Shown: positions 5,259 to 12,153 of the stretch, one piece after another
Position numbering within the stretch: position 1 is the first letter of the stretch
Layout: each line of letters opens with the position of its first letter
Source of the DNA: an uncultured Candidatus Melainabacteria bacterium
GTDB lineage: Bacteria > Cyanobacteriota > Vampirovibrionia > Gastranaerophilales > Gastranaerophilaceae
Length of the DNA stretch: 14,358 bases
Direction: 5' to 3'
Assembly: GCA_937891325.1 (NCBI GenBank)
Contig: CALAFU010000169.1
Coordinates: 1-14,358 of the forward strand
Position numbers and translations under genes: made by a program
Notes under the pieces: generated by a model
Databases searched by the model: none
What the model was told of the DNA's origin: nothing
The model's input: the letters and a program-made list of their open reading frames with translations, nothing else

Positions 5259-7904
5259 ATGAAATATAAGTTCGAAAATATATTTTTAGATGAAAAAGAG
5301 TTGATGTCACTAAATAGTGAAATGATTGACCCTATCCTTATCGAAAATAACCAATCGCAACTTAAAGAGGTGTATGAGTTTTATAAAAATGAACACCCCA
5401 TTCTTTATATGAATGGTTTTCTTGGTACAGGTAAGGTTCAATTAATTAACTACTCTTTGAATTTTCTTTCTCAAGATGCAGTTGTTTTGAAACATAACTG
5501 TTTTGAAACTACAATTCTTGATGACATTTTTCTAACTTTCTTTGAGGAGTTCAAAAAACTTGAGGCACAAAAGATTATTGTAAGACCTAACATCAAGTCA
5601 GAAAACTTCAATCAAAAAATTCACTCATATTTTTCAACAATTGAAAAACCTATTTTGATTGTTTTAGACTCATTTGAAGCACTTACAGAAGAAAACAGAA
5701 AAGAGATTATTGATTTTCTTCTACATTTAACTACCTTCCAAAAAGTCAAAACAATTCTAATCGGTAGAACCTTTAAGGCTAGTCAATTTCCTGAAAGATT
5801 GACTATTGACAGAGTTTCTACTTCACCTTTAGACAAAACACTTTTTGAAAAATACCTTAAGAACAACAAAATCAAGTACAATCAAAAAGTTTTAGAAGAT
5901 TTATACAAATACACGCGTGGATATCATTTCTTCATTAATTTAACTCTTGAAATTATGAGGGAAAAGCAACTTGCGCCAGAAACTTTTTTAGAAAACTTCA
6001 AAAAAAGTTTTATGAACTACTATGAATATCTTGAAAAAGAATCTATCGACTTAGTTCCAGCTATTGCAGTCAGATTTTTCTGGTTACTATGCTTATTTAG
6101 ACACGGCGTGAGCATTACGCTATTAAAGCAATTAAACCTTTATGATGAAGATGTTATCTCAATTTTATTGAAGAATAAAATCCTTACAAAAGATAACAAC
6201 CAAATCTATGTACAAGATTACTTTAAAGAGCAAGTTGATGTATCAATTCCGCAGAATGTTGCACTAAAATTACATCAAAATATTATTGATATTTACGAGG
6301 CTCAATTGCCTTTAAGACCACTAGAAAGAACTATTTTGCTTTCTAGACAAACAATGAGAAAAGAAATTGAATATCATTCACTTTTCTTACCTAAAAAGCA
6401 AGTTGTACCTAATGAGCATGGTTCTGGTTTGACTTACGTAACTTACTCAAAAGAAGCAAAACAGCCAACCTCACAACAAGCTCCTGAACAACAAGCTCAG
6501 ACAAATACCCAACCAAAACCACCGCAACCTGTTCAACAACAACCGCGCCAACAAGGTCAATGGGTTTCTACAAAGGATTATTCTCAATCTGTTGCACAAC
6601 CACAACCTCAACCACAACAAATTGAACAACCTACCCAAGCTACAAATATTGACTTGAGCAAATTAGGTTTTGACGTAAAAGATTTGCCATTCAAGTTAAC
6701 TCCACAAGAAATGGAAATGCTTGCAGCAAGTGTTGCTAGTATTCAAGAGGCACACGAAAAGAATGCGTTGAATTTACAACAAAATGCAAATCCTTCTCAA
6801 CAACCTATTCAAGCGGTTCAAGCACAGCCTGAAAAAGATGAAGAAATACAAATTACTCTTGAAGATATCGTCAACTTTGCAAAGCAACAAGAGGCTGAAT
6901 ATCAATATGCAAAAATGATTGAACTTTATCAAAAAGCATTAACTTATACTGAGGATGATAATTATTACAACTTTTTGCCATTGATTTATACAAAGTTAGG
7001 TCTTGCTTATCAAAAGATGTCAGATTGGGAAAATTCGCTTAAATACTATGAATTAGCACGAGATTTCTACGAACAAACAACTGAAAAAATCAAAGAAAAT
7101 TATATCAAATTGAGCATTGCAAACATCTATTACGAAACTTACAAGCCGGACAAGGCTAAGAGTTTGTTAATGGATATCATTAATTCAAACGGCATGCCTG
7201 AAATTTTGATTACAAAGACATACATCGCATTTGCAAACATTGAAGATAGTTTATCTAACATTAACAGTGCTTATGAATATTACAAAAAGGCAATAGCTCT
7301 TTCTAATAGCTCTATGGACACTGAAACCTTGTCTGAATTATACTTTAAGTTTGCATTGATTGCCGATGACAAAGGTGACACACCTTCAGCGTTAGAATAT
7401 TACAACAAGTGTATAAATTTGAGTAGTGATGAAAAATTAAACAAATATTTGTCTGCTGCATACTCAAACCTTGCAACACTTTATTTCGAACGAAATGAGG
7501 CTCAAACAGCGGCTAAATACTTCACAAAAGCGTATGAGTTAGATGAAAATAACAACAATTACGACGGAATGTACTTCTCTGCAACAAAATTAGCCCAACT
7601 TGCACAAAAGAACTTCCCTGAAAAGGCTATTGAATATTTAGTAAAAGCAAAAGAATGTGCTAAAAAATTAAACGACACCTTCTATGTTGCATCAGCCGTA
7701 CTCGCAACAGGTGATTTCTATTACTCTAGGAAAGAAAATGAAATGGCACTTAGAGAATATTTAAGCGCTTATGAAATCGCAAAAGATGAATTTAGCAAGG
7801 ATAACTTGAGTAAAATTCAAATGAGAATTGATGATATTAAGTTTAGAATAGGCTTAGAAGCCTTTAACAAGATAGAGACAGAATTTAAAAATGGACAACA
7901 CTAA
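5259..7904 (+). CDS. STAND-like P-loop NTPase with Gln/Pro-rich linker and TPR domain
   Basis: The 881 residues fall into three parts. Residues 25-350 look like a STAND-type NTPase: a P-loop-like GFLGTGK-V (53-60), a Walker B PILIVLDSFE (131-140), a sensor-like TILIGR (165-170), a GYHFFINL motif (221-228) where STAND proteins carry GxP, then a winged-helix-like segment (about 265-325). The P-loop has Val where Ser or Thr normally binds magnesium, so ATPase activity may be weak or lost. Residues about 400-525 are a low-complexity Gln/Pro linker with no predicted fold. Residues about 535-875 are TPR repeats (AKMIELYQKAL, NSLKYYELARDFYE, SAYEYYKKAIALS, SALEYYNKC, TAAKYFTKAYELD, KAIEYLVKAKECA). 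There is no signal peptide or membrane helix, so it is cytoplasmic. It probably acts as a signal-responsive scaffold; the partner is unknown. It overlaps rsmG by 14 nt, implying translational coupling. Confidence 0.75.
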   Translation: MKYKFENIFLDEKELMSLNSEMIDPILIENNQSQLKEVYEFYKNEHPILYMNGFLGTGKVQLINYSLNFLSQDAVVLKHNCFETTILDDIFLTFFEEFKKLEAQKIIVRPNIKSENFNQKIHSYFSTIEKPILIVLDSFEALTEENRKEIIDFLLHLTTFQKVKTILIGRTFKASQFPERLTIDRVSTSPLDKTLFEKYLKNNKIKYNQKVLEDLYKYTRGYHFFINLTLEIMREKQLAPETFLENFKKSFMNYYEYLEKESIDLVPAIAVRFFWLLCLFRHGVSITLLKQLNLYDEDVISILLKNKILTKDNNQIYVQDYFKEQVDVSIPQNVALKLHQNIIDIYEAQLPLRPLERTILLSRQTMRKEIEYHSLFLPKKQVVPNEHGSGLTYVTYSKEAKQPTSQQAPEQQAQTNTQPKPPQPVQQQPRQQGQWVSTKDYSQSVAQPQPQPQQIEQPTQATNIDLSKLGFDVKDLPFKLTPQEMEMLAASVASIQEAHEKNALNLQQNANPSQQPIQAVQAQPEKDEEIQITLEDIVNFAKQQEAEYQYAKMIELYQKALTYTEDDNYYNFLPLIYTKLGLAYQKMSDWENSLKYYELARDFYEQTTEKIKENYIKLSIANIYYETYKPDKAKSLLMDIINSNGMPEILITKTYIAFANIEDSLSNINSAYEYYKKAIALSNSSMDTETLSELYFKFALIADDKGDTPSALEYYNKCINLSSDEKLNKYLSAAYSNLATLYFERNEAQTAAKYFTKAYELDENNNNYDGMYFSATKLAQLAQKNFPEKAIEYLVKAKECAKKLNDTFYVASAVLATGDFYYSRKENEMALREYLSAYEIAKDEFSKDNLSKIQMRIDDIKFRIGLEAFNKIETEFKNGQH

Positions 7905-8490
7905 GACGTTTCAAAAATTTCAAGAAATATTTTTAGAAAAGAATAAGTTTTTAAACTTAATCTCTAAAAAAGATGCAAAATATTTGTGGGAAAAGCACAT
8001 TCAAGATTCTCTTGCAATAAAACTTTTCTTTGAAAGACACAAAAAACTTTATAAAAACTTGTTAGACATCGGAACAGGCGGAGGCTTCCCTGCTTTACCT
8101 ATTGCTATCGAATACCCTAAACTTCAAGTTGTTGGAATTGATAGCATCAGAAAGAAAATTGTTGCTATTGACGAATTTGCAAAAGCTCTAGAGCTTAAAA
8201 ACTTTACAGCGATTTGTGATAGAGTCGAAAATTTAAAAGACCAAAAGTTTGATATCATTACAAGTAGAGCCGTTGCTAAATTAGAGCAAATTGTAAGATA
8301 TGCCCTACCGCTATTAGAAAAAAATGGGTATTTAGTGGTTTACAAATCAATTTTAGTTCAAGATGAAGTTAAAGATGCAGAAAAAGTTTTGAAGAAATTT
8401 AAAGCGAAAGTCGGTGATATTATTGAATACCAACTAAAAACAGATGAAGATATTTTTGAAAGGAATTTGGTGGTAATAAAACATGTCTAG
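7891..8490 (+). CDS. rsmG: 16S rRNA (guanine-527-N7)-methyltransferase RsmG
   Basis: RsmG (GidB) uses S-adenosylmethionine to methylate G527 of 16S rRNA. The 199-residue length is typical. The family's landmarks are in order: NLIS (22-25), HIQDSL (36-41), the SAM-binding LDIGTGGGF with PALPIAI (58-73), the acidic D84 with DSIRKK after motif I, SRAVAKLEQ (125-133), and GYLVVYKS near the end of the fold. The ATG lies inside the last codons of the upstream gene without a good ribosome site, so translation probably depends on the upstream ribosome stopping nearby. The next gene overlaps its stop by 8 nt. In other bacteria loss of RsmG gives low-level streptomycin resistance. The enzyme looks intact here. 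Confidence 0.93.
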   Translation: MDNTKTFQKFQEIFLEKNKFLNLISKKDAKYLWEKHIQDSLAIKLFFERHKKLYKNLLDIGTGGGFPALPIAIEYPKLQVVGIDSIRKKIVAIDEFAKALELKNFTAICDRVENLKDQKFDIITSRAVAKLEQIVRYALPLLEKNGYLVVYKSILVQDEVKDAEKVLKKFKAKVGDIIEYQLKTDEDIFERNLVVIKHV

Positions 8491-8830
8491 TATTCGACCA
8501 TTTTTGCCAATAATTATGCTTACAATCTCAAATGTGTTTATGACCTTTGCTTGGTATGGACATTTAAAATACAAAAGCACAGCTTTATGGGTTGTAATTC
8601 TTGTAAGTTGGGGAATTGCATTTTTAGAATACTGTTTTCAAGTTCCTGCAAATAGAATCGGACATGAATATTATTCCGCAGCTCAACTTAAAACTATACA
8701 GGAAATTATTACACTAATTGTATTTTCCGTTTTTTCTGTGCTATATTTAAAAGAGCAGTTTAAATGGAATTACCTTGTAGGGTTTGTTTTCATAATCCTT
8801 GCGGCATTTTTCATTTTTAAAAAGTGGTAA
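8483..8830 (+). CDS. DUF486 (DMT-type) small multispanning membrane protein
   Basis: The 115 residues hold four hydrophobic segments (about 6-25, 34-51, 71-89, 96-112). Conserved DUF486 features are easy to see: SNVFMTFAWYGHLK (16-29), SWGIAFLEYCFQVPANRIGH (42-61), AQLKTIQEIITL (67-78) and a C-terminal W-N-YL-GF-FI segment. DUF486 proteins look like one half of a drug/metabolite transporter and probably act as dimers, but no substrate is established. The ATG overlaps the rsmG stop (ATGTCTAG), so it is translated with rsmG. It starts straight into the first helix, as usual for the family. Confidence 0.88.
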   Translation: MSSIRPFLPIIMLTISNVFMTFAWYGHLKYKSTALWVVILVSWGIAFLEYCFQVPANRIGHEYYSAAQLKTIQEIITLIVFSVFSVLYLKEQFKWNYLVGFVFIILAAFFIFKKW

Positions 8831-8853
8831 TATATCTAGAAAGAATTTAAAAG

Positions 8854-9525
8854 TTGGATAACAAAAAGATTAAAATTTATATAATTGAAGACTATATTTT
8901 AACAAGAATTTCTTACGTCAAACATTTTGAAACAGACGAACAAATTGAAGTTTTAGGAAATTTTGGAACCGCAGAAGAATGTTTATCTGCAATGGAAAAA
9001 GAGCCTGCCGATATCGTTATGATTGACTTAGGTCTTCCAACAATGAACGGTATTCAAGCAACAAAATATTTAAAAGAAAAATATCCTAGCACAAAATCAA
9101 TTATTTTAACTTCACACGAAGATGAAAATGAAATTATGGCAAGTATTGCTTGCGGTGCTAGAGGCTATATCTTAAAAGAAATGCCTTTAGAAAAAATTAC
9201 AGAAATTATTAAAGCTGTAAATATTGGTGCATATTTCTTTGATGAAAAGATTGAACACATTCCATTAGGTACAATTCCAGAACCTAAATCAACAAATTTT
9301 GATAATTTATATGATACACCAGAACTAAAAAATAGACTTACAGAGCGCGAGTTAGAAGTATTGAGATTGCTTGTTCAAGGCAAAACAAATCCCGAGATTG
9401 CAAAAGACTTGTTTGTTTCAGCGAACACAGTAAAAGCCCATGTTGGTTCTATTATTACAAAACTAGAAGTTTCAGATCGTGTTCAAGCGGTTGTAAAAGC
9501 CCTTCAATTAAGACTTGTAAAATAA
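8854..9525 (+). CDS. NarL/FixJ-family response regulator
   Basis: The receiver domain (about 6-123) has the acidic pair E12-D13, the phospho-acceptor D58 (MIDLGLP), T86 (ILTSH) and K108 (YILKE). The C-terminal LuxR-type helix-turn-helix (about 160-220) has LTERELEVLRLLVQGKTNPEIA and VSANTVKAHVGSI. Phosphorylation would switch dimer-dependent DNA binding. The start must be TTG at 8854: a TAA lies two codons upstream in frame and the next Met is at residue 47, inside the receiver fold. The ribosome site is weak (AGAAAG). It follows the DUF486 gene by 23 nt and precedes a histidine kinase, its probable partner, by 103 nt. Its targets are not known. Confidence 0.92.
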   Translation: MDNKKIKIYIIEDYILTRISYVKHFETDEQIEVLGNFGTAEECLSAMEKEPADIVMIDLGLPTMNGIQATKYLKEKYPSTKSIILTSHEDENEIMASIACGARGYILKEMPLEKITEIIKAVNIGAYFFDEKIEHIPLGTIPEPKSTNFDNLYDTPELKNRLTERELEVLRLLVQGKTNPEIAKDLFVSANTVKAHVGSIITKLEVSDRVQAVVKALQLRLVK

Positions 9526-9551
9526 TTTTAGATAACAACATTATTCTCAAA

Positions 9552-9600
9552 AAATTACCCGACCGTGTAATAGCGCAACTTATATTTTTTGTGGTAATTT
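9552..9600 (+). other. Inverted repeat with two alternative pairings between regulator and kinase genes
   Basis: AAATTACC (9552-9559) can pair with GGTAATTT (9593-9600). Its ATTAC core (9554-9558) can instead pair with GTAAT at 9567-9571 around a GC-richer loop (CCGACCGT). The short hairpin has no T-run directly after it, but TTTTTT occurs 14 nt later (9585-9590). It may be a weak terminator or attenuator that separates expression of the two signalling genes; this is weak evidence. Confidence 0.25.
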
Positions 9601-9628
9601 ATGCAATAACAAAATAAATTAAAATTTT

Positions 9629-10915
9629 ATGGTACACAAAATGAACAGAAATATTATAGCCTTAATAGTTGTAATAGTGGCGACTGCGGTCGTTATTTAT
9701 GGAAACTTTAATGTTCATTTTAATCTTTTTAATTCAATCATTTCAGTTCTTGTATTTTGGCTTTTATATGTACTAATGCTAAAAAATGATGAATTGAAGC
9801 AAGTAAAAGGGGAATATAAAAAACAAAAAGAACAATTGCACGATGTATTAGAATATTCGTCTAATTGGATTGCATACAAAGATTTAGACGGAAAAATTAC
9901 AGGTTGCAACGATGTAGTTTGTAATTTCTTCAATCTTCCACGAAACGAAATCATTGGTCGCAATATGCTTGAATTCTTCACAAAAGAAGAAGCAGAAAAA
10001 ATTGCTACTTACGAAAAGTTAGTAATAGAAACAAAAAAAACTGTTGATTACAACATGGAAATAAAAAAAAATGGAGATTTAGAATACTTCCATGTTATTA
10101 AATCACCACTTCTTGATGAACATGATAACGTTTGCGGGACTTCAACTATCTGTGTAAACACAACGGAATCAACATTTTCAACAAAAGTTAAAGAACTTTA
10201 TACCGAGTCTTTAGCACATGATTTTAAAAACCCAATTTTAGCCCAATACAAAGCTCTTGAAGCTCTAAAATCAGGCATTTTAGGGGAATTAAATCCTGAC
10301 CAAATGGAAATCGTACAACAAATTAGTAGCTCTTGCAAATTTGTTGAGCAAATGTTAAATGCTCAACTTTCAAATTTCAAATATAGTATGGTTTCTCACA
10401 CTATAAATCCGGTTGATTTTGATTTATCTGATTTTATTGAAAACTATATTTATGACATAAAGCCAATGATTGACGGCAAATGCTTGACATTGGTAAATCA
10501 AGTTGAACCTAAAATAACGATAGTTAGCGACAAAGCACTCGTTACTAGAGCCATAATGAATGTAATCTTCAATGCGATTGCTCATTCTGCCGAAAATACA
10601 ACCTTCTATTTGAGTGCTAAGGTAAAACACAATACGGTTGAGTTCTACATTGAAAACTATTGTGTAAAAGGACAATTCAACCAAGAAAGTTTGAATCAAT
10701 TGTTTGAAAGATTTGCACTAGCAAGAGAAAGATTCCGTCAAGTTGGTGCAGGAATTGGTTTATACATCGTTAAAGAAATCGTAAAAGTTTTAGACGGTAA
10801 CTTATATTTGAAGGTTCAAGACTCTGATTTAGAGCATTATGACAAGTTCCAAATCAAGTTTTCAATACCAAAGAATATTTCTTATTTAAAAGATAAATTC
10901 TTTAACTTTAAATAA
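9629..10915 (+). CDS. Membrane-bound PAS-domain sensor histidine kinase
   Basis: Two transmembrane helices (about 8-24 and 32-50) are joined by a loop of only about eight residues, so sensing in the membrane or cytoplasm is more likely than in the periplasm. A PAS domain follows (about 70-180; SSNWIAYKDLDGKITGCND, EIIGRNMLEFF). The HisKA-like segment has the phospho-acceptor H197 in LAHDFKNP. The ATPase domain shows an N-box (NVIFNAIAHS, 311-320) and a G2 box (GAGIGLYIVKEI, 373-384). The usual DxGxG G1 box is not evident; IENYCVKG (341-348) sits there, so nucleotide binding may be atypical. It probably phosphorylates the NarL-type regulator encoded just upstream. There is no good ribosome site before ATG 9629; Met5 is an alternative start. 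The stop overlaps the end of the convergent polymerase gene by 8 bp. Confidence 0.9.
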   Translation: MVHKMNRNIIALIVVIVATAVVIYGNFNVHFNLFNSIISVLVFWLLYVLMLKNDELKQVKGEYKKQKEQLHDVLEYSSNWIAYKDLDGKITGCNDVVCNFFNLPRNEIIGRNMLEFFTKEEAEKIATYEKLVIETKKTVDYNMEIKKNGDLEYFHVIKSPLLDEHDNVCGTSTICVNTTESTFSTKVKELYTESLAHDFKNPILAQYKALEALKSGILGELNPDQMEIVQQISSSCKFVEQMLNAQLSNFKYSMVSHTINPVDFDLSDFIENYIYDIKPMIDGKCLTLVNQVEPKITIVSDKALVTRAIMNVIFNAIAHSAENTTFYLSAKVKHNTVEFYIENYCVKGQFNQESLNQLFERFALARERFRQVGAGIGLYIVKEIVKVLDGNLYLKVQDSDLEHYDKFQIKFSIPKNISYLKDKFFNFK

Positions 10916-11240
10916 ATCCTGTTTTTATTGAGTTTTTACCAAATTTTGCTTCAATTCTATCTATTGAAGCTGATAGTTTTTCCAGCTTTTCGTTTTTAAC
11001 CTCATCAAACAATCCCATTTGAACATTTTCTGTACAGTTCAAATTAGCAAGCCAAACGCCTGTTGAGCGGTACAACAAGTTTTTATCATAAATTTTATCG
11101 AACAGTTCAAATACAATCTTTGAAATTTCTAATTCAGAATTAGTTGAACCCGTAATACTTTTTTTATCAGAATAAACCACAAACTCGCTTGTTTTAAGCA
11201 TTACACCGATTTGAGAAGTTTTACCGTTATGTTTGCGCAT
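10908..11240 (-). CDS. C-terminal fragment of the Y-family polymerase (little finger and clamp-binding tail)
   Basis: From the ATG at 11240 the frame encodes 110 residues that continue the polymerase: little-finger strands (SQIGVMLKTSEFVVYS), YRSTGVWLANL and QMGLF (74-78), a good match to the QLxLF-type beta-clamp binding motif. Losing this part would uncouple the polymerase from the sliding clamp. Whether it is ever made as a separate protein is unknown. Its stop lies inside the last codons of the opposite-strand kinase gene. Confidence 0.5.
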   Translation of the reverse strand: MRKHNGKTSQIGVMLKTSEFVVYSDKKSITGSTNSELEISKIVFELFDKIYDKNLLYRSTGVWLANLNCTENVQMGLFDEVKNEKLEKLSASIDRIEAKFGKNSIKTGFI

Positions 11241-11270
11241 TTTTCTACAAGCATCTTTAATGTGGCGGTT

Positions 11271-12065
11271 TTACTCGTTTTTCAAAAAGTCAACATCATT
11301 TGTATTTGGTGCAAATGTACTTGTTTCTTGCAAAGATTTTGGTGCATCAGGAATATTTTTAATCTTGCTGATAGCTTCACCTAAAAGCTCGTGCTTTAAT
11401 TCTACTGTTGTTATTGAAAATTTTTTCTTAAGCCATTCATCCTCACAATTTACAAATTCTTGACAGGTAATAATCCCCTCTTTATTCAGAGCAACCTTCA
11501 TTCTGCGACCGATACCACAAATTTCATCAATATTTGTTTTGGGCAAAAGTTTTTTTAATTTTGATTTACCAATAAGAAAAATACCGCCCGTATTTTTTGC
11601 ATAATCACTTGCAAATTTAGCCAAAAGTTTCGTTGTGCTAACTCCAATAGAAACAGGTATATCCACCTCGTCTAAAATTCTTTGACGTAACATCTTTGCT
11701 AAACCATAATAGTTAGTTTTATATAATTTACACAAACCGGTAAAATCAACAAAACCTTCATCAATAGAACAAATTTCAACATTAGGGCTAAAATCTTTTA
11801 GAACTGCCATTACACGTTTTGAATATTCGCGGTAAATCTCGTGGTGACAGTCAATGTAAGTCACTCCTTTAAAATCTCGTTTTGCAAGATAACAAGGGTG
11901 CCCCATTGGAATCCCCATCTTTTTCGCTTCTTTTGAACGAGACAAAATGCAACCGCCAACACCACCAATGACACAAACCGGTTTACCCTTTAATTCAGGA
12001 TTTTCAGCCTGTTCACAAGATACAAAAAATGAATCACAATCTATTAGTGCAAAAATTTTTGACAT
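11271..12065 (-). CDS. Catalytic fragment of the Y-family polymerase (264 residues)
   Basis: This fragment holds the palm, fingers, thumb and the start of the little finger. Metal-binding residues are D9 (LIDCDSFF), D102 and E103 (SIDEGF); F13-F14 lies at the steric-gate position. The palm motif SIGVSTTKLLAKFASDYAK (139-157) and the thumb DEICGIGRRM (180-189) are intact. The fragment ends in DVDFLKNE at the premature TAA. Without the remaining little-finger domain, which grips DNA, it should have poor activity. Confidence 0.7.
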   Translation of the reverse strand: MSKIFALIDCDSFFVSCEQAENPELKGKPVCVIGGVGGCILSRSKEAKKMGIPMGHPCYLAKRDFKGVTYIDCHHEIYREYSKRVMAVLKDFSPNVEICSIDEGFVDFTGLCKLYKTNYYGLAKMLRQRILDEVDIPVSIGVSTTKLLAKFASDYAKNTGGIFLIGKSKLKKLLPKTNIDEICGIGRRMKVALNKEGIITCQEFVNCEDEWLKKKFSITTVELKHELLGEAISKIKNIPDAPKSLQETSTFAPNTNDVDFLKNE

Positions 12066-12071
12066 AATTAA

Positions 12072-12100
12072 ATTATACAATTTTTCTAAAATTAATACAA
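12072..12100 (-). promoter_or_regulatory. Promoter of the polymerase gene, predicted leaderless
   Basis: On the minus strand TTGTAT (12100-12095) and a perfect TATAAT (12077-12072) are 17 nt apart. The ATG at 12065 begins exactly seven bases after the -10, so transcription should start on the start codon. There is no ribosome binding site. No LexA-like CTG-N10-CAG operator was seen. Confidence 0.6.
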
Positions 12101-12127
12101 CACAACTTTTTTATGTTAAAATTTACC

Positions 12128-12133
12128 TATAAT
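12128..12133 (+). promoter_or_regulatory. -10 element of the glycosyltransferase operon
   Basis: A perfect TATAAT lies 20 nt before the ATG at 12154, with a GAAGGA ribosome site between. No clear -35 is present at the normal distance; the region is T-rich (ACTTTTTT). The promoter is divergent from that of the polymerase gene, about 50 bp away. Confidence 0.5.
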
Positions 12134-12153
12134 AAAACAAGAAGGAATATTTG

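Larger units (their letters stand above)
10908..12065 (-). pseudogene. Y-family translesion DNA polymerase gene interrupted by a single in-frame TAA
   Basis: The whole locus would encode a 385-residue polymerase of UmuC/DinB type, a normal family length. Codon 265 (11271-11273) is TAA, and the same frame goes on without any shift as NRHIKDACRKM into the rest of the little-finger domain. One base change (for example TTA or CAA to TAA) explains the break. Translation could restart at the ATG at 11240, eleven codons later, but no good ribosome site is seen. Both halves are otherwise well kept, so the change is recent, a sequencing error, or tolerated. The start is ATG 12065 (MSKIFALIDCDSFF), not the in-frame TTG at 12080, because a TATAAT box covers that upstream codon. 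It diverges from the glycosyltransferase operon. Confidence 0.8.

Noticed and set aside
9715..9981. Minus-strand open frame of 88 codons inside the kinase gene
   Set aside because: It lies wholly within a well-supported gene on the other strand, is low in complexity with no domain, and has no ribosome site.
10424..10699. Minus-strand open frame of 91 codons inside the kinase gene
   Set aside because: It is antisense to the conserved ATPase domain of the kinase and has no recognisable motif.
11233..11463. Plus-strand open frame of 76 codons over the polymerase gene
   Set aside because: It is antisense to recognised Y-family polymerase sequence; its composition looks like a shadow.
10908..12065. 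TAA reassigned as a sense codon
   Set aside because: TAA ends several other genes here (pilin, microprotein, kinase, polymerase end), so a recoded genome is not supported.
11947..12132. Plus-strand open frame of 61 codons across the start of the polymerase gene
   Set aside because: It covers the conserved polymerase N-terminus and the divergent promoter region and has no ribosome site.
12065..12153. LexA/SOS box upstream of the polymerase gene
   Set aside because: No CTG-N10-CAG or Gram-positive-type GAAC-N4-GTTC operator can be seen in the intergenic region.
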